Positions 27,445 to 36,345 are shown, counted from the first letter of the stretch. The stretch: 64,000 bases of DNA from Bacillus sp. (in: firmicutes) (GCA_017656295.1 JACDOC010000009.1:33501-97500); one strand, 5' to 3'. Program-made: numbers and translations. Notes: generated by a model from the sequence alone, not told the origin.

Positions 27445-28665
27445 ATGAGAACATTAACTCGGGATAAACGGTTTCTTTTAATACTTTTCGCGAACGTTTT
27501 TTCATCCATTGGAACAGGAATTACGATGATTGCTGTGCCATGGTTGCTTGTACAAGTGGATGGTGGAAAAGTGTTCGGGCAAATGGCGTTAACGATGACC
27601 ATTATTCATTTTTTTCTTTCCCCATGGATTGGCCTAATGGTGGATCGCTTCTCTAGAAAAAAAATATTGCTTACCGGAGAAGCACTAGGATTCCTCGTTG
27701 TCACGTTCTTTACCATTCAAGGGTTTATTTATGGGTACGAGACGATCCAACTATTGTTGATTTATGCGATAGGAACGCTTTATTACAATTTGTTTTATCC
27801 AACGATGTTTGCGTTTATCCAAGAGGTGTTTGATGAAGATGTTTACCATACGCTGAATGGAGCGATGGAAGTACAAGGTCAAGTTGCTTCGATGTTGGCA
27901 GGTGGAATTAGTAGTTTTTTACTGACAGTTGTTGATCTACAATGGATTTTACTTTTGGATGCGACTACATATTTACTCGCCTGTTTCCTTTTTTGGCTTA
28001 TTCCTTATAAAAAAGGAGAGCGGGATGTTACCTCTCGATCCTTTTTCTCTAACATGCTGGAAGGGTTTCGTTATATGAAAAGACGACCGATGTTGTTTTT
28101 CCTTCTTCTCGGTTCGTTTATGCCGTTTATTGGTGTGATGATGACGAACTATTTGTTTCCAGTATACTTGTCGGAAGAATTACAAGTTAGTGGAACGGCG
28201 TATTCGTTGCAAACAACTGTCTACGGGATTGGGGCAATTGTTGCCGGGCTAGCGATTCCAATCCTTGTTCGAAAATGGACTTCGATGAAAACGATCATGA
28301 CGACCGTCACCTTGTATACGATTGGAATTACAAGCGTTCTTTTGTTTAAGCAACTGGCAATTTTTTATGTACTCGTATTTTTCATGGCGTTTGGAAATGC
28401 AGGTTCACGGGTGGCACGGAACACATTAGTCATGGAAATCGTCCCTAATCAAATTATAGGACGGGTGACGGCGTTATTTAGAGTCATTGGTCTAGGGATT
28501 CGAATCGTTTTACTATCCACTTTTACGACGCTCGTTTCCCACCAACTCGTGACCGTCAGCTTCTATATTTTATCCGTTATTCTTATTATTGCTACATTGG
28601 TCGTTTTTCTTTCAGCCCAACAATTGGTAAATCAATCATCCTTAAATAAAAACACGGCTATGTAA
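27445..28665 (+). CDS. MFS transporter (DHA3-like exporter)
   Basis: A 406-residue permease with about 12 membrane helices. The loop 2-3 motif is GLMVDRFSRKKILLTGEAL, the MFS motif A variant, and the overall pattern (RFLLILFANVFSSIGTGITM at the start) is that of DHA3-type drug or macrolide exporters such as MefA-like and enterobactin-exporter-like proteins. AAAGGGG lies seven bases before the ATG at 27445. A terminator overlaps the stop. The substrate is unknown. Confidence 0.82.
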   Translation: MRTLTRDKRFLLILFANVFSSIGTGITMIAVPWLLVQVDGGKVFGQMALTMTIIHFFLSPWIGLMVDRFSRKKILLTGEALGFLVVTFFTIQGFIYGYETIQLLLIYAIGTLYYNLFYPTMFAFIQEVFDEDVYHTLNGAMEVQGQVASMLAGGISSFLLTVVDLQWILLLDATTYLLACFLFWLIPYKKGERDVTSRSFFSNMLEGFRYMKRRPMLFFLLLGSFMPFIGVMMTNYLFPVYLSEELQVSGTAYSLQTTVYGIGAIVAGLAIPILVRKWTSMKTIMTTVTLYTIGITSVLLFKQLAIFYVLVFFMAFGNAGSRVARNTLVMEIVPNQIIGRVTALFRVIGLGIRIVLLSTFTTLVSHQLVTVSFYILSVILIIATLVVFLSAQQLVNQSSLNKNTAM

Positions 28666-28680
28666 CAAGCCGTGTTTTTT
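28649..28680 (+). terminator. Terminator overlapping the MFS stop codon
   Basis: AAAACACGGC (28649-28658) pairs with GCCGTGTTTT (28669-28678), followed by TT. The stop codon (28663-28665) is in the loop. Confidence 0.85.
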
Positions 28681-28716
28681 GATGGAAAGTTTCTTTTGTG
28701 TGTGATGGTTGCCTGT

Positions 28717-28971
28717 TTATGTCATCCACATGAATGTTTCTTCCAATTGCTGATTCGATGCGGTTTCGTTGGCATGGTCAATATAACGTAACAATGCATA
28801 TAATTTTCGTTCAATGACAGAATAATCATGTGAAAATTGGTAGGCACGCAAGAAATGTTCAATTTTTTTCGAAAGAATGTCGTCTTTCGTTCGAACCATT
28901 AAGATGAGCAAGTTATCCCACTCTGAACGGTGGGTGTAATATAAAGCGCGATCGTAATCAACTTTGTTCAA
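28717..28971 (-). CDS. yhdB: YhdB-like conserved protein
   Basis: An 84-residue helical protein beginning NKVDYDRALYYTHRSEWDNL, which I recognise as like Bacillus subtilis YhdB, a neighbour of yhdA there. It starts at TTG with AAGGAGG eight bases upstream; the ATG inside that region opens only a seven-codon frame. No catalytic motif. Function unknown; it seems to be a small soluble protein found in Bacillus and relatives. Confidence 0.72.
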   Translation of the reverse strand: MNKVDYDRALYYTHRSEWDNLLILMVRTKDDILSKKIEHFLRAYQFSHDYSVIERKLYALLRYIDHANETASNQQLEETFMWMT

Positions 28972-29093
28972 TGGTCATTCCTCCTTCGAAAGGAGTTAAG
29001 GATAGTGTATGAGAAAATCGAGGTTTGTTTCACTGAAAAAGTTGGTCATCCCGTCATAACGGCATTACCAATAAATGAATAGGGGATGGAAGA

Positions 29094-30101
29094 ATGAAAC
29101 ATATTTTGTTTTGGATTGGCTTTTTTTTCTTTTTTACTCCCCTTGTACATGCGAATATACAAACAGATGTACCATATTCATATTCACAGTTAGCAAATGA
29201 TGTTCACCGATTTCAAAAACAATTTAATGAATCTGTTGTTGTGCAATCCATTGGAAAAAGTACGTTTGGACGAGACCTTTGGGCTTTTCGTTTAGGAAAA
29301 GGGAAGGATGTCATTTTAATCGTCGGTGCGCATCACGGACGCGAATGGCTATCCACAATGGTGATGATGAAAATGTTAGAAGAATATGCTCAAGCGTATC
29401 AACAGTCAACAGCCATAGGACCCTATCCATCGAGCCTACTAAATGAAGTATCCATTTGGTTTGTGCCGATGATCAATCCCGATGGTGTGTTGATTCAACA
29501 AAAAGGCCTTCATACCGTACCAAAGCGATGGAGAAACGCTGTCTGGATGATGAACGACTATTCGAACAACTTTCAACGATGGAAAGCAAATGGAATTGGT
29601 ATTGACTTAAACCGGCAGTATGATGCAGGATGGAAGGAATTAGATACAGGTGTTCACTCTCCGTATTATCAATTTTATAAAGGGCAGCGACCGTTTGAAG
29701 CGCGGGAAGTAAAAGCACTCGTCCGATCGATTCAGCGTTGGAAACCGTTGATTGCCATCAGCTACCATACATCCGGTCGTGAAATTTTTTGGTTCTACAA
29801 TAATGGAAGATTTACACAAAGGGATCATCAATTAGCTATTAAGGTCTTTCGTCTGACTCGGTACCCACTATCTACCCCCGAACCACATGCGATGGGGGCA
29901 GGGATGACCGATTGGTTTATTCAAACGTACCACAGGCCGGCGATGACCATTGAATTAAGTCCGTATGTCGGGGAAACAAATCCACCGTTAACCATCTTTC
30001 CGGAAGAATACGAACGCAATCGACTCGTTGGGATGATGTTAGTGGCGGAAGCGAGAAAATTATTCCTACCGAATAAAGAACAGAACAATGAACAAAAATA
30101 G
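29094..30101 (+). CDS. Secreted M14-family zinc carboxypeptidase / DL-endopeptidase
   Basis: A 335-residue metallopeptidase with a Sec signal (KHILFWIGFFFFFTPLVHA). Zinc ligands are H and E in VGAHHGREWLS and H in ISYHTSGRE; IDLNRQYDAGW supplies substrate-binding residues and E in MTIELSPYVGE is the catalytic base. Proteins of this shape without LysM domains include gamma-D-glutamyl-meso-diaminopimelate peptidases acting on wall peptides, for example in sporulation. ATG follows GGGGATGGAAGA. Exact cleavage site is uncertain; it could also be a plain carboxypeptidase. Confidence 0.85.
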   Translation: MKHILFWIGFFFFFTPLVHANIQTDVPYSYSQLANDVHRFQKQFNESVVVQSIGKSTFGRDLWAFRLGKGKDVILIVGAHHGREWLSTMVMMKMLEEYAQAYQQSTAIGPYPSSLLNEVSIWFVPMINPDGVLIQQKGLHTVPKRWRNAVWMMNDYSNNFQRWKANGIGIDLNRQYDAGWKELDTGVHSPYYQFYKGQRPFEAREVKALVRSIQRWKPLIAISYHTSGREIFWFYNNGRFTQRDHQLAIKVFRLTRYPLSTPEPHAMGAGMTDWFIQTYHRPAMTIELSPYVGETNPPLTIFPEEYERNRLVGMMLVAEARKLFLPNKEQNNEQK

Positions 30102-30190
30102 AAATAATTGAATATTAATTGACAGGAACATATGTTCGATATTAAAATAAGGATAGAAAAAATTTCTATGGATGGAGAGGAGCTACCATC

Positions 30191-30598
30191 ATGAGAACCT
30201 TTTTAGCCGTTGTAGCTGGTTTAGTAGCTGGCGGAGTAGCCATTTTTTTTCTCGAAACGATTAGCCATATTTTATATCCACCACCAGCGGACATAAACAT
30301 CAACGATCCAGACGCACTTCGCGAATTCATTCAACAAGCACCTGTTGGAGCACTAGTACTAGTGGCTGTCGCCTGGGCAGTTGGATCGTTTGTAGGTGGG
30401 TTGGTCACTCAACTCATTGCTAAACGTCATCAACGCCGCTTACCACTCGTCACGGGCGGAATCTTGATGGCCATGGGATTGTTGAATCTTATATTGTTAC
30501 CGCATCCGATCTGGTTTTGGGTCGTCGGTCTAGCGGTTTATTTACCAATGGCGTATGTAGGGGGAAAAAGTGCTTTGGTTTTTAAACGGGAGTCGTAG
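30191..30598 (+). CDS. Four-helix integral membrane protein, unknown
   Basis: A 135-residue protein with hydrophobic helices at about 3-24, 51-77, 84-104 and 107-126, and a short polar segment PPPADININDPDALREF between the first two. GGAGAGGAGC precedes the ATG. I do not recognise the family; the pattern is that of small DUF membrane proteins with a glycine-rich first helix (VVAGLVAGGVAIFFLE). Monocistronic, function unknown. Confidence 0.72.
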   Translation: MRTFLAVVAGLVAGGVAIFFLETISHILYPPPADININDPDALREFIQQAPVGALVLVAVAWAVGSFVGGLVTQLIAKRHQRRLPLVTGGILMAMGLLNLILLPHPIWFWVVGLAVYLPMAYVGGKSALVFKRES

Positions 30599-31198
30599 GG
30601 GAAAAGAATATAACTACAGAATTCAGTCGTTTACCACCCAATTATGGCAACTTATTTTTATGTTTAAGTTTTAAAAAACATTGTTCTTTATTAGAACGTA
30701 CCTTTAAAATAGACAGGTACGTGAAAGACTCTCGACATGTGTAAAATTGATCCAAATGACAAAGAACTAATCATTACATACATACAGTTTTTCTGTAATT
30801 TCCGATTCGTGGTGAAAAAATCATAGAGGAGCTTCAATCTCGACCTAGATAAGAGCTTGGCATGTTGCCAGGCTTTTTTGCATGGTAAATGTAGAACAGA
30901 ATAATGCTTTTCTGATGGCACAATATGTTGCACGTTATTATTGAACTTTCTATAAACCAAATAGACAAGATAACTAATATCTAAGTGATTATGCCTACTT
31001 TTGTAACCAAGCGTCGCCAATCGAAACCTAAAAGAATAGAATGGAAAATCGAATAAAGAGCTATTTGAATTTTGGATTCGTGATTATTTGATTAGATGAT
31101 GTTTTAGGTCATTTGGAAAAAGCTTTTGACACGAATAGCATTTGGTAATAAGGATACAAAAGAAATCAGTTGTCCCCTTTCTTCATACATTTGGTAGA
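30599..31198. other. 600-bp region without a supported gene
   Basis: AT-rich spacer between the membrane protein and the Nudix region. It holds one good hairpin terminator (30854-30879) with no gene in front of it, and a TTGACA at 31126-31131. The only long open frame (minus strand, 30691-31020) lacks a ribosome site and any family resemblance. Could hold a small RNA ending at the hairpin. Confidence 0.4.
30854..30879 (+). terminator. Orphan terminator
   Basis: AGCTTGGCA (30854-30862) pairs with TGCCAGGCT (30866-30874) with one mismatch, then TTTTTT. No coding gene lies within 250 bp upstream. Confidence 0.65.
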
Positions 31199-31354
31199 AT
31201 GATAAAAAATAGAAAAATAAAGGAAGTGATTTTAATAAAAGCTTTCGTTTTCGATTGTGATGCAGGAAAACAAACAAGTGCAATTGAACCTAATTTTAAA
31301 CGTGTATCTGAGCTTTTTCATTTTTTAAATAAAGGTGTTTCTTATGAGTTATAA
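31199..31354 (+). CDS. Possible small protein overlapping the Nudix gene (51 aa)
   Basis: Frame MIKNRKIKEVILIKAFVFD and onward, ending 11 bases inside the Nudix coding region, which would allow translational coupling. There is no convincing ribosome site before the ATG; a GTG at 31226 sits close behind AAAGGAA. I recognise no family. It could also be the untranslated leader of the Nudix gene. Confidence 0.28.
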   Translation: MIKNRKIKEVILIKAFVFDCDAGKQTSAIEPNFKRVSELFHFLNKGVSYEL

Positions 31355-31961
31355 ATGGTTGGAATGGGCAAAAAGGATTCAAGCATTATCTCAAGCAGGC
31401 TTAGCTTTTTCAAAAGACGTGTTCGACATCGAACGATTTCAAGAATTACGAAAGATAAGTGAAGAAATGATGCAAGAGTACACGGGATTAGAAATGCAAA
31501 AAATTAAGGATTTATTCACTAATGAATCAGGTTATCCAACACCTAAAATAGATGTTCGCGGAGTTGTATTTAAGGATAACAAAATCTTAATGGTCAAAGA
31601 AAATATTGATAATCGATGGTCTTTACCAGGAGGTTTTTGCGACATAGGATTATCGCCAGCTGAAAATATAATTAAAGAAATAAAAGAAGAGTCTGGATAC
31701 GATGTAGCTCCTAAAAAATTACTTGCTTTATTTGACATGAATAAACATCCTCACCCCCCTCAACCTTATCACTATTATAAATTGTTTATTCAATGTGAGA
31801 TAATCGGTGGACAGGCAAGAAGCGGATTGGAAACAAAAGGGATCAGTTTTTATAGTGAAAATCAATTGCCACCACTTTCTTTGGGTAGAAATACAGAGTC
31901 TCAAATTAAAATGCTTTTTGAATTCCTAAGAAATCCTAATAAGGAAGCAATCTTCGATTAA
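31344..31961 (+). CDS. Nudix hydrolase with N-terminal NUDIX_4-type extension (YjhB-like)
   Basis: A 205-residue protein. Residues 1-65 form the helical N-terminal extension seen in ADP-ribose pyrophosphatase-like Nudix enzymes (YKWLEWAKRIQALSQAGLAF), and residues 66-190 are the Nudix domain with the box GGFCDIGLSPAENIIKEIKE then ESGYDV, in which the REUXEE core reads KEIKEE. It would cleave a nucleoside diphosphate linked to another moiety. The ATG at 31344 has AAAGGTG six bases upstream. Substrate unknown. Confidence 0.82.
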   Translation: MSYKWLEWAKRIQALSQAGLAFSKDVFDIERFQELRKISEEMMQEYTGLEMQKIKDLFTNESGYPTPKIDVRGVVFKDNKILMVKENIDNRWSLPGGFCDIGLSPAENIIKEIKEESGYDVAPKKLLALFDMNKHPHPPQPYHYYKLFIQCEIIGGQARSGLETKGISFYSENQLPPLSLGRNTESQIKMLFEFLRNPNKEAIFD

Positions 31962-32075
31962 CATTGATTGGACACCTATCCAATGTTTTTTGAGAAATGT
32001 TAGGACGGACGTGGATTGGACCAAAAAATAAAACCATAATGTAACTCACTTACTATTCTCATTTCATCAATTCCT

Positions 32076-32109
32076 CTTTTTTGTCATACATTGTGGTAAG
32101 ACAAAAAAG
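32076..32109. repeat. Inverted repeat in the spoVR leader
   Basis: CTTTTTTGTC (32076-32085) and GACAAAAAAG (32100-32109) are perfect 10-bp arms around the presumed promoter -10 and just before the GGGGGAGAGG ribosome site. A transcript starting inside it would not carry the whole hairpin, so an operator role is possible. Confidence 0.45.
32085..32092 (+). promoter_or_regulatory. Putative SigE -10 element for spoVR
   Basis: CATACATT fits the SigE -10 consensus CATACANT. A weak -35 (TTCATCAA, 32063-32070) lies 14 bp upstream. SpoVR is a mother-cell SigE-dependent gene in Bacillus subtilis, which supports the call. Confidence 0.45.
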
Positions 32110-32120
32110 GGGGAGAGGTC

Positions 32121-33539
32121 ATGAGAGAAGAAGATCGAAAAGCCCTGGAACGAGCGATTACGGAAATTACGGAAATCGCAAAAGGCTTTGGTCTAGATTT
32201 TTATCCGATGCGCTACGAAATTTGTCCAGCTGATATTATCTACACGTTCGGGGCTTACGGAATGCCAACGCGTTTTTCCCACTGGAGTTTTGGAAAGCAA
32301 TTTTATAAGATGAAACTTCATTACGACTTAGGGTTAAGTAAAATTTACGAACTCGTGATTAACTCCGATCCGTGCTATGCCTTCTTATTAGATTCAAATT
32401 CGCTTATTCAAAATAAGCTCATTGTCGCCCACGTTTTAGCCCACTGTGATTTCTTTAAAAACAACGTTCGCTTCCAAAATACCAAGCGAGACATGGTCGA
32501 AAGTATGGCGGCTACCGCAGAACGCATTCGCAAGTATGAAATCCAATACGGTAAAAAAGAAGTCGAAAAGTTTATCGATGCGGTGTTAGCGATTGAGGAG
32601 CATATCGATCCATCGTTAATGCGTCCAAAACTTGCTTGGGATCTCACGGATGAAGAGTATGAAGACGAACCAACGCACCAATCTACCCCATATGATGATT
32701 TATGGACCCTGGATGAAAAAGAGAAAAAACAAAAACCTGAATCGAGAAAGAAGAAAAAGAAGATTCCGCCACAACCAGAAAAAGATGTTGTCTTGTTTAT
32801 TGAACAATTTAGTCGTGAATTAAGCGACTGGCAGCGGGACATTATGACAATGATTCGTGAAGAAATGTTGTATTTCTGGCCACAACTCGAAACGAAGATC
32901 ATGAACGAAGGCTGGGCTTCGTATTGGCACCAGCGCATCTTGCGTGAAATGGATTTAACAAGCGATGAAGCGATTGAGTTTGCGAAGTTAAATGCCGGAG
33001 TCGTGCAGCCGTCACGGACCAGCATCAATCCATACTACCTCGGATTAAAAATCTTCGAAGACATTGAAGAGCGCTATAACAACCCAACCGAAGAGATGAA
33101 AAAACGCGGCGTGCAGCCTAATTCGGGTCGGGAGAAAATTTTTGAAGTACGTGAAATCGAATCGGATATCTCGTTCTTACGGAACTACTTAACGAAAGAA
33201 CTCGTTATGAGGGAAGATATGTACTTGTTTCAAAAACAAGGGAAAGACTACCGAATCATCGACAAGGAATGGGAAAACGTACGCGACCAACTCGTCAACA
33301 TGCGCGTCAACGGAGGATTCCCGTACATTACCGTCAACGACGGCGACTACATGCGCAACGGCGAGCTGTACTTAAAACATTGGTACGAAGGCATCGAACT
33401 CGATCTCAAATATTTAGAAAAAGTGTTACCGTACATTTACCAGCTCTGGGGACGTAACGTCCACCTCGAAACGGTCGTCGAAAACCGAAACATTCTCTTT
33501 ACGTACGACGGTCGCAGCGTACAGCGAAAATATTTATAA
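32121..33539 (+). CDS. spoVR: Stage V sporulation protein R family
   Basis: A 472-residue SpoVR, length as in Bacillus subtilis (468). Typical blocks are [48 protein letters not shown], the basic charged linker ESRKKKKK about residue 210, and [12 protein letters not shown] and [19 protein letters not shown] segments near the end. It is required for normal spore cortex formation; the biochemical function is unresolved. Near the C-terminus local GC content and CG-rich codons rise, without a frame break. GGGGGAGAGG lies before the ATG. Single-gene unit. Confidence 0.93.
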   Translation: MREEDRKALERAITEITEIAKGFGLDFYPMRYEICPADIIYTFGAYGMPTRFSHWSFGKQFYKMKLHYDLGLSKIYELVINSDPCYAFLLDSNSLIQNKLIVAHVLAHCDFFKNNVRFQNTKRDMVESMAATAERIRKYEIQYGKKEVEKFIDAVLAIEEHIDPSLMRPKLAWDLTDEEYEDEPTHQSTPYDDLWTLDEKEKKQKPESRKKKKKIPPQPEKDVVLFIEQFSRELSDWQRDIMTMIREEMLYFWPQLETKIMNEGWASYWHQRILREMDLTSDEAIEFAKLNAGVVQPSRTSINPYYLGLKIFEDIEERYNNPTEEMKKRGVQPNSGREKIFEVREIESDISFLRNYLTKELVMREDMYLFQKQGKDYRIIDKEWENVRDQLVNMRVNGGFPYITVNDGDYMRNGELYLKHWYEGIELDLKYLEKVLPYIYQLWGRNVHLETVVENRNILFTYDGRSVQRKYL

Positions 33540-33556
33540 GTCAGGAAAGAAGAAAG

Positions 33557-33581
33557 CCGCTGAAAGGGTCAGCGGTTTTTT
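33557..33581 (+). terminator. Terminator of spoVR
   Basis: CCGCTGA (33557-33563) pairs with TCAGCGG (33569-33575), then TTTTTT. Confidence 0.85.
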
Positions 33582-33637
33582 ATTGGTCTAGAATATCGGA
33601 ATTGGCACATAAGGAGTTAGCGTTGGCTCATATTACG

Positions 33638-33666
33638 ACAAGAGGATTTCTAACGCCTCTTGTTTT
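33638..33666 (+). terminator. Second hairpin downstream of spoVR
   Basis: ACAAGAGG (33638-33645) pairs with CCTCTTGT (33656-33663), then TTT. Short U-tract; probably a weak or relic terminator. Confidence 0.5.
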
Positions 33667-33752
33667 AAAGATACATAGAAAGTAATTTCTATATTGGGTT
33701 TTTATGGTAAAATAAACGTGCTCGCAAAATTGGATTTGAAGGAGTCTTAAAA

Positions 33753-33896
33753 ATGATGATAGATTATAAATTTCCTTTAATAATATTTGGGATTGTTTGG
33801 GTCATTTACAGAGCCATCCATATTATTTTAAAAATGAAATTTTCATTCAAAACAGAGCTAATAAAAGCTATGTTATCTTTCATTGTTGATTATTAG
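33753..33896 (+). pseudogene. Truncated membrane protein, VanZ-like N-terminus cut by repeat copy 3
   Basis: GAAGGAGT lies seven bases before ATGATG. The frame gives 47 residues: one membrane helix (FPLIIFGIVWVIYRAIHIIL) followed by KMKFSFKTELIKA, a pattern like the first helix and loop of VanZ-family proteins. From about 33867 the DNA is the start of the dispersed repeat and the frame soon stops. The gene therefore looks cut off by the repeat. The VanZ call is from pattern only. Confidence 0.5.
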
Positions 33897-34041
33897 CAAG
33901 GTATTCACATGAAGCGAAAGGCGGCGACTCCAGCGGGAACAAGAAGCCGCAAGACCCATACTTGAGCGTAGCGAGGGAAACGGCTTGCACCTTGCCCACA
34001 GAAAGCGTCAGCCTGTAGCGAAATGTATAAATATCAACAGA
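33867..34041. repeat. Dispersed fold-back repeat, copy 3 (full length)
   Basis: Begins AGCTATGTTATCTTTCATTG, contains GGCGGCGACTCCAGCGGGAA and GAGCGTAGCGAGGGAAACGG, and ends TATAAATATCAACAG. It has an extra ACATGAAGCGAAA stretch before the GC-rich block compared with copies 1 and 2. Confidence 0.82.
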
Positions 34042-34282
34042 TCGTTTAACAGACATTCATGCCAATTGCTATTGGAACATCGATGAATGAAATAACAGTC
34101 AAAGTTATCTACAGTTATTTTAAGGTAGAGCCCAAATAAAAAGTCCTCAACACTTTTCAGGTGGGGCCTTACCTGCTTTTAGTTCTAGTGTTAAAAGTTC
34201 CTCTGGTTCAACCCCCTATTATTTTTTAACAACGTATTTTTGTATAAGTAAAAAACTTATTGCCTTATATAAGTAAATCATT
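34042..34282. other. Spacer between repeat copy 3 and arsR promoter region
   Basis: No gene is supported. A small dyad AGGTGGGGCCTTACCT lies near 34160-34175. The rest is AT-rich and shows no recognisable element. Confidence 0.3.
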
Positions 34283-34296
34283 ATATATTAATATAT
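34283..34296. promoter_or_regulatory. Candidate ArsR operator
   Basis: ATATATTAATATAT, a perfect 14-bp palindrome 22 bp before arsR. AT-rich dyads of this size are typical of ArsR/SmtB operators. Binding is inferred from position. Confidence 0.5.
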
Positions 34297-34317
34297 GGAT
34301 ATACTGGAGGTGCTCGT

Positions 34318-34665
34318 ATGCAACATTCCACATTAAAAATCGAAAAAGTCGCGACGATCCTAAAATTATTAGGTGATAAAACCCGCCTAACAATGGTGAA
34401 ACTGTTAGAAAAAAATGATTTTTGTGTCTGTGAGTTTGTGGAGATTTTTGAAATTAGTCAGCCAGCTATTAGTCAACATATTCGCAAATTAAAAGATGCT
34501 GGTATTGTGAAAGAAACGAGAAGAGGACAGTGGGTTTTTTACTCACTAATTAAAGATCATGATATGTATCCATTGATTCAACACATTCTACAGCATCTTC
34601 CAGAACAAGACGATAAGTTAAAAGAGTTGGAAGAGAAGGGGTTACGTATTTCTTGCTGTGAGTAG
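34318..34665 (+). CDS. arsR: ArsR-family arsenite-responsive repressor
   Basis: A 115-residue winged-helix metalloregulator. The helix before the recognition helix carries the arsenite site DFCVCEFVEIF (Cys-Val-Cys), and the recognition region is ISQPAISQHIRKLKDAGIV. A further CC pair ends the protein (ISCCE), a possible extra metal ligand. GGAGGTG precedes the ATG. First gene of an operon with a MIP channel and ArsC; arsenite binding would release the AT-rich operator upstream and induce all three. Confidence 0.9.
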   Translation: MQHSTLKIEKVATILKLLGDKTRLTMVKLLEKNDFCVCEFVEIFEISQPAISQHIRKLKDAGIVKETRRGQWVFYSLIKDHDMYPLIQHILQHLPEQDDKLKELEEKGLRISCCE

Positions 34666-34688
34666 CCAAACATCAGGGGGAGCCAAAA

Positions 34689-35327
34689 ATGAAAAAGAAG
34701 TTAATCAGTGAGTTTTTAGGCACGTACTTCCTCGTTTTTGCAGGGACGGGGGCTGTTGTTATTAATGAATTAACGAACAGCTTAACACATGTGGGAATTG
34801 CGATTACGTTTGGGCTTGTGGTGATGGCGTTAATTTATACGTTTGGGCATATTTCGGGAGCTCATTTTAATCCTGCGGTGACCATAGGATTTTACATCAA
34901 TGGAGATATCAGCATAAAGGACGGGATTTATTATATCATTAGTCAATTTCTTGCTGCTATCGCCGCCAGTGCCACTTTGTGCTGTTTGTTTGGAAACGTG
35001 GCGTCTCTTGGGGCCACCTTACCAAGAGAGACATGGTCTCAATCGTTTTTGTTAGAATTCATTCTTACCTTTTTCTTAATGCTTGTTATTTTTGGATCGG
35101 CGGTGCATGGGAAAGCGGTGAAGTCCTTTGCTGGAATTGCGATTGGGGCAACGGTCGGGTTAGAGGCGATGTTTGGTGGCCCGATTTCGGGTGCTTCGAT
35201 GAATCCGGCTAGATCGCTCGGTCCAGCAGTGGTATCCGGTACATTGGAACATTTATGGGTTTATCTTGTCGCAACGACATTAGGAGCCGTCATTGCGGCA
35301 ATCCTATATAAAACTTTACACGATTAA
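34689..35327 (+). CDS. MIP-family channel (aquaglyceroporin) in an arsenic operon
   Basis: A 212-residue major intrinsic protein with six helices and both selectivity motifs: [11 protein letters not shown] (first NPA) and [12 protein letters not shown] (second NPA, with the filter arginine). It begins [20 protein letters not shown], as in AqpZ/AqpS-type channels. Placed between arsR and arsC it most likely lets arsenite, made inside by ArsC, leave down its gradient, as known for AqpS of Sinorhizobium meliloti. AGGGGGAG lies nine bases before the ATG. Transport of arsenite is inferred from context; water or glycerol could also pass. Confidence 0.88.
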   Translation: MKKKLISEFLGTYFLVFAGTGAVVINELTNSLTHVGIAITFGLVVMALIYTFGHISGAHFNPAVTIGFYINGDISIKDGIYYIISQFLAAIAASATLCCLFGNVASLGATLPRETWSQSFLLEFILTFFLMLVIFGSAVHGKAVKSFAGIAIGATVGLEAMFGGPISGASMNPARSLGPAVVSGTLEHLWVYLVATTLGAVIAAILYKTLHD

Positions 35328-35343
35328 GAGAGGAGATTTCATT

Positions 35344-35763
35344 ATGGCAAAAAAAACAATCTATTTCTTATGCACAGGTAACTCTTGCCGCAGTCAAATG
35401 GCCGAAGGATGGGCGAAAAAATATTTAGGTGACGAGTGGAATGTATATAGTGCAGGTATTGAAGCGCATGGCTTAAATCCGAACGCAGTAAAAGCGATGC
35501 AAGAAGTGGGAATCGATATTTCAAATCAAACATCCGATGTAATTGACCCTGAAATTCTAAATCATGCTGATTTAGTTGTTACTCTTTGTGGACATGCAGC
35601 AGACAACTGCCCAGTGACACCTCCTCATGTAAAAAGAGTACATTGGGGCTTCGATGACCCAGCAAAAGCAGAAGGAACAGAAGAAGAAAAATGGGCTGTC
35701 TTCCAACGTGTCCGCGATGAAATTGGTGAGCGAATTAAACGTTTTGCAGAAACTGGTGAATAA
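35344..35763 (+). CDS. arsC: Arsenate reductase, thioredoxin-coupled
   Basis: A 139-residue low-molecular-weight phosphatase-fold arsenate reductase, the same length as Bacillus subtilis ArsC. The catalytic P-loop is CTGNSCRSQ with C10, and the redox pair is in [11 protein letters not shown] (C82 and C89). Thioredoxin reduces the disulfide after each turnover. AAGAGAGGAG lies before the ATG at 35344; the frame extends into the channel gene but without a better start. Last gene of arsR-channel-arsC, closed by a strong terminator. Confidence 0.93.
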   Translation: MAKKTIYFLCTGNSCRSQMAEGWAKKYLGDEWNVYSAGIEAHGLNPNAVKAMQEVGIDISNQTSDVIDPEILNHADLVVTLCGHAADNCPVTPPHVKRVHWGFDDPAKAEGTEEEKWAVFQRVRDEIGERIKRFAETGE

Positions 35764-35774
35764 TGAAAAAAGGA

Positions 35775-35809
35775 GGGCGAACTCCCCGTATTGGAGAGTT
35801 CGCCCTTTT
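35775..35809 (+). terminator. Terminator of the ars operon
   Basis: GGGCGAACTC (35775-35784) pairs perfectly with GAGTTCGCCC (35796-35805), then TTTT. Confidence 0.85.
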
Positions 35810-36029
35810 CGGTTGTAAAAAAACAATTATCGTAGTTTGGAACATAGGAAAGCTTCTCTTAGTAAGTTCATTTAAGTTGCAGCTAGAGCGGTAAGCTGAA
35901 GCATCACTCCGAAGATTATTTGGTCGTACTCTAACAATTGAGCTAAGCCGGCATGTTGGTTTTATTTATGACTGTTGGATTATAGTGATCTGAAGGAAAG
36001 CTAGTTAGTATTTGGCTAAAAGTTTTTTG
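35810..36029. other. Spacer between arsC and a convergent membrane protein gene
   Basis: About 220 bp with no supported gene, promoter or repeat; I see nothing definite in it. Confidence 0.4.
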
Positions 36030-36066
36030 AAAAAGAGAAGAAGGTACTTCGCCTTCTACTCTTTTT
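36030..36066 (-). terminator. Terminator of the small membrane protein gene
   Basis: AAAAGAG..AAGG (36031 onward) pairs with CCTT..CTCTTTTT (to 36066); on the minus strand a T run follows. Confidence 0.7.
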
Positions 36067-36072
36067 GTGTGC

Positions 36073-36345
36073 TTATCCCCCCATTATATGAGCTAAATAA
36101 AAATAAAAACCCCAGACACCTAAAGAACTAAAACTACTTAATAGGACTGCAAGCGATAAAAATACGTTTGCATTGGATTCACTTTTATAACGATACATAA
36201 ACGTAATTGATAGAATGATACCAGCAACGAAACAAATTGGCCATACTAGCTGTAAAGTACCAAAGGGAAATCCAGTATCTATTAGGTAACCTACTATAAA
36301 GACAAGATTGACCAATAATAATACAGGAAGAATTATTTTCTTCAT
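36073..36345 (-). CDS. Small three-helix membrane protein, unknown
   Basis: A 90-residue protein with three hydrophobic helices (about 4-22, 29-47 and 60-84) and a short polar loop YRYKSESNAN. AAAGGTG lies about 11 bases before the ATG at 36345; a GTG four codons earlier overlaps that site. I recognise no family. It sits alone between the ars operon and a partial dispersed repeat. Confidence 0.6.
   Translation of the reverse strand: MKKIILPVLLLVNLVFIVGYLIDTGFPFGTLQLVWPICFVAGIILSITFMYRYKSESNANVFLSLAVLLSSFSSLGVWGFYFYLAHIMGG

Noticed and set aside
30691..31020. Minus-strand frame of 109 codons in a gene-free spacer
   Set aside because: TTG start without ribosome site, composition unlike proteins, and it is antisense to a terminator.
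32408..33028. Long minus-strand frame (206 codons) antisense to spoVR
   Set aside because: Serine- and phenylalanine-rich mirror of a well supported gene.
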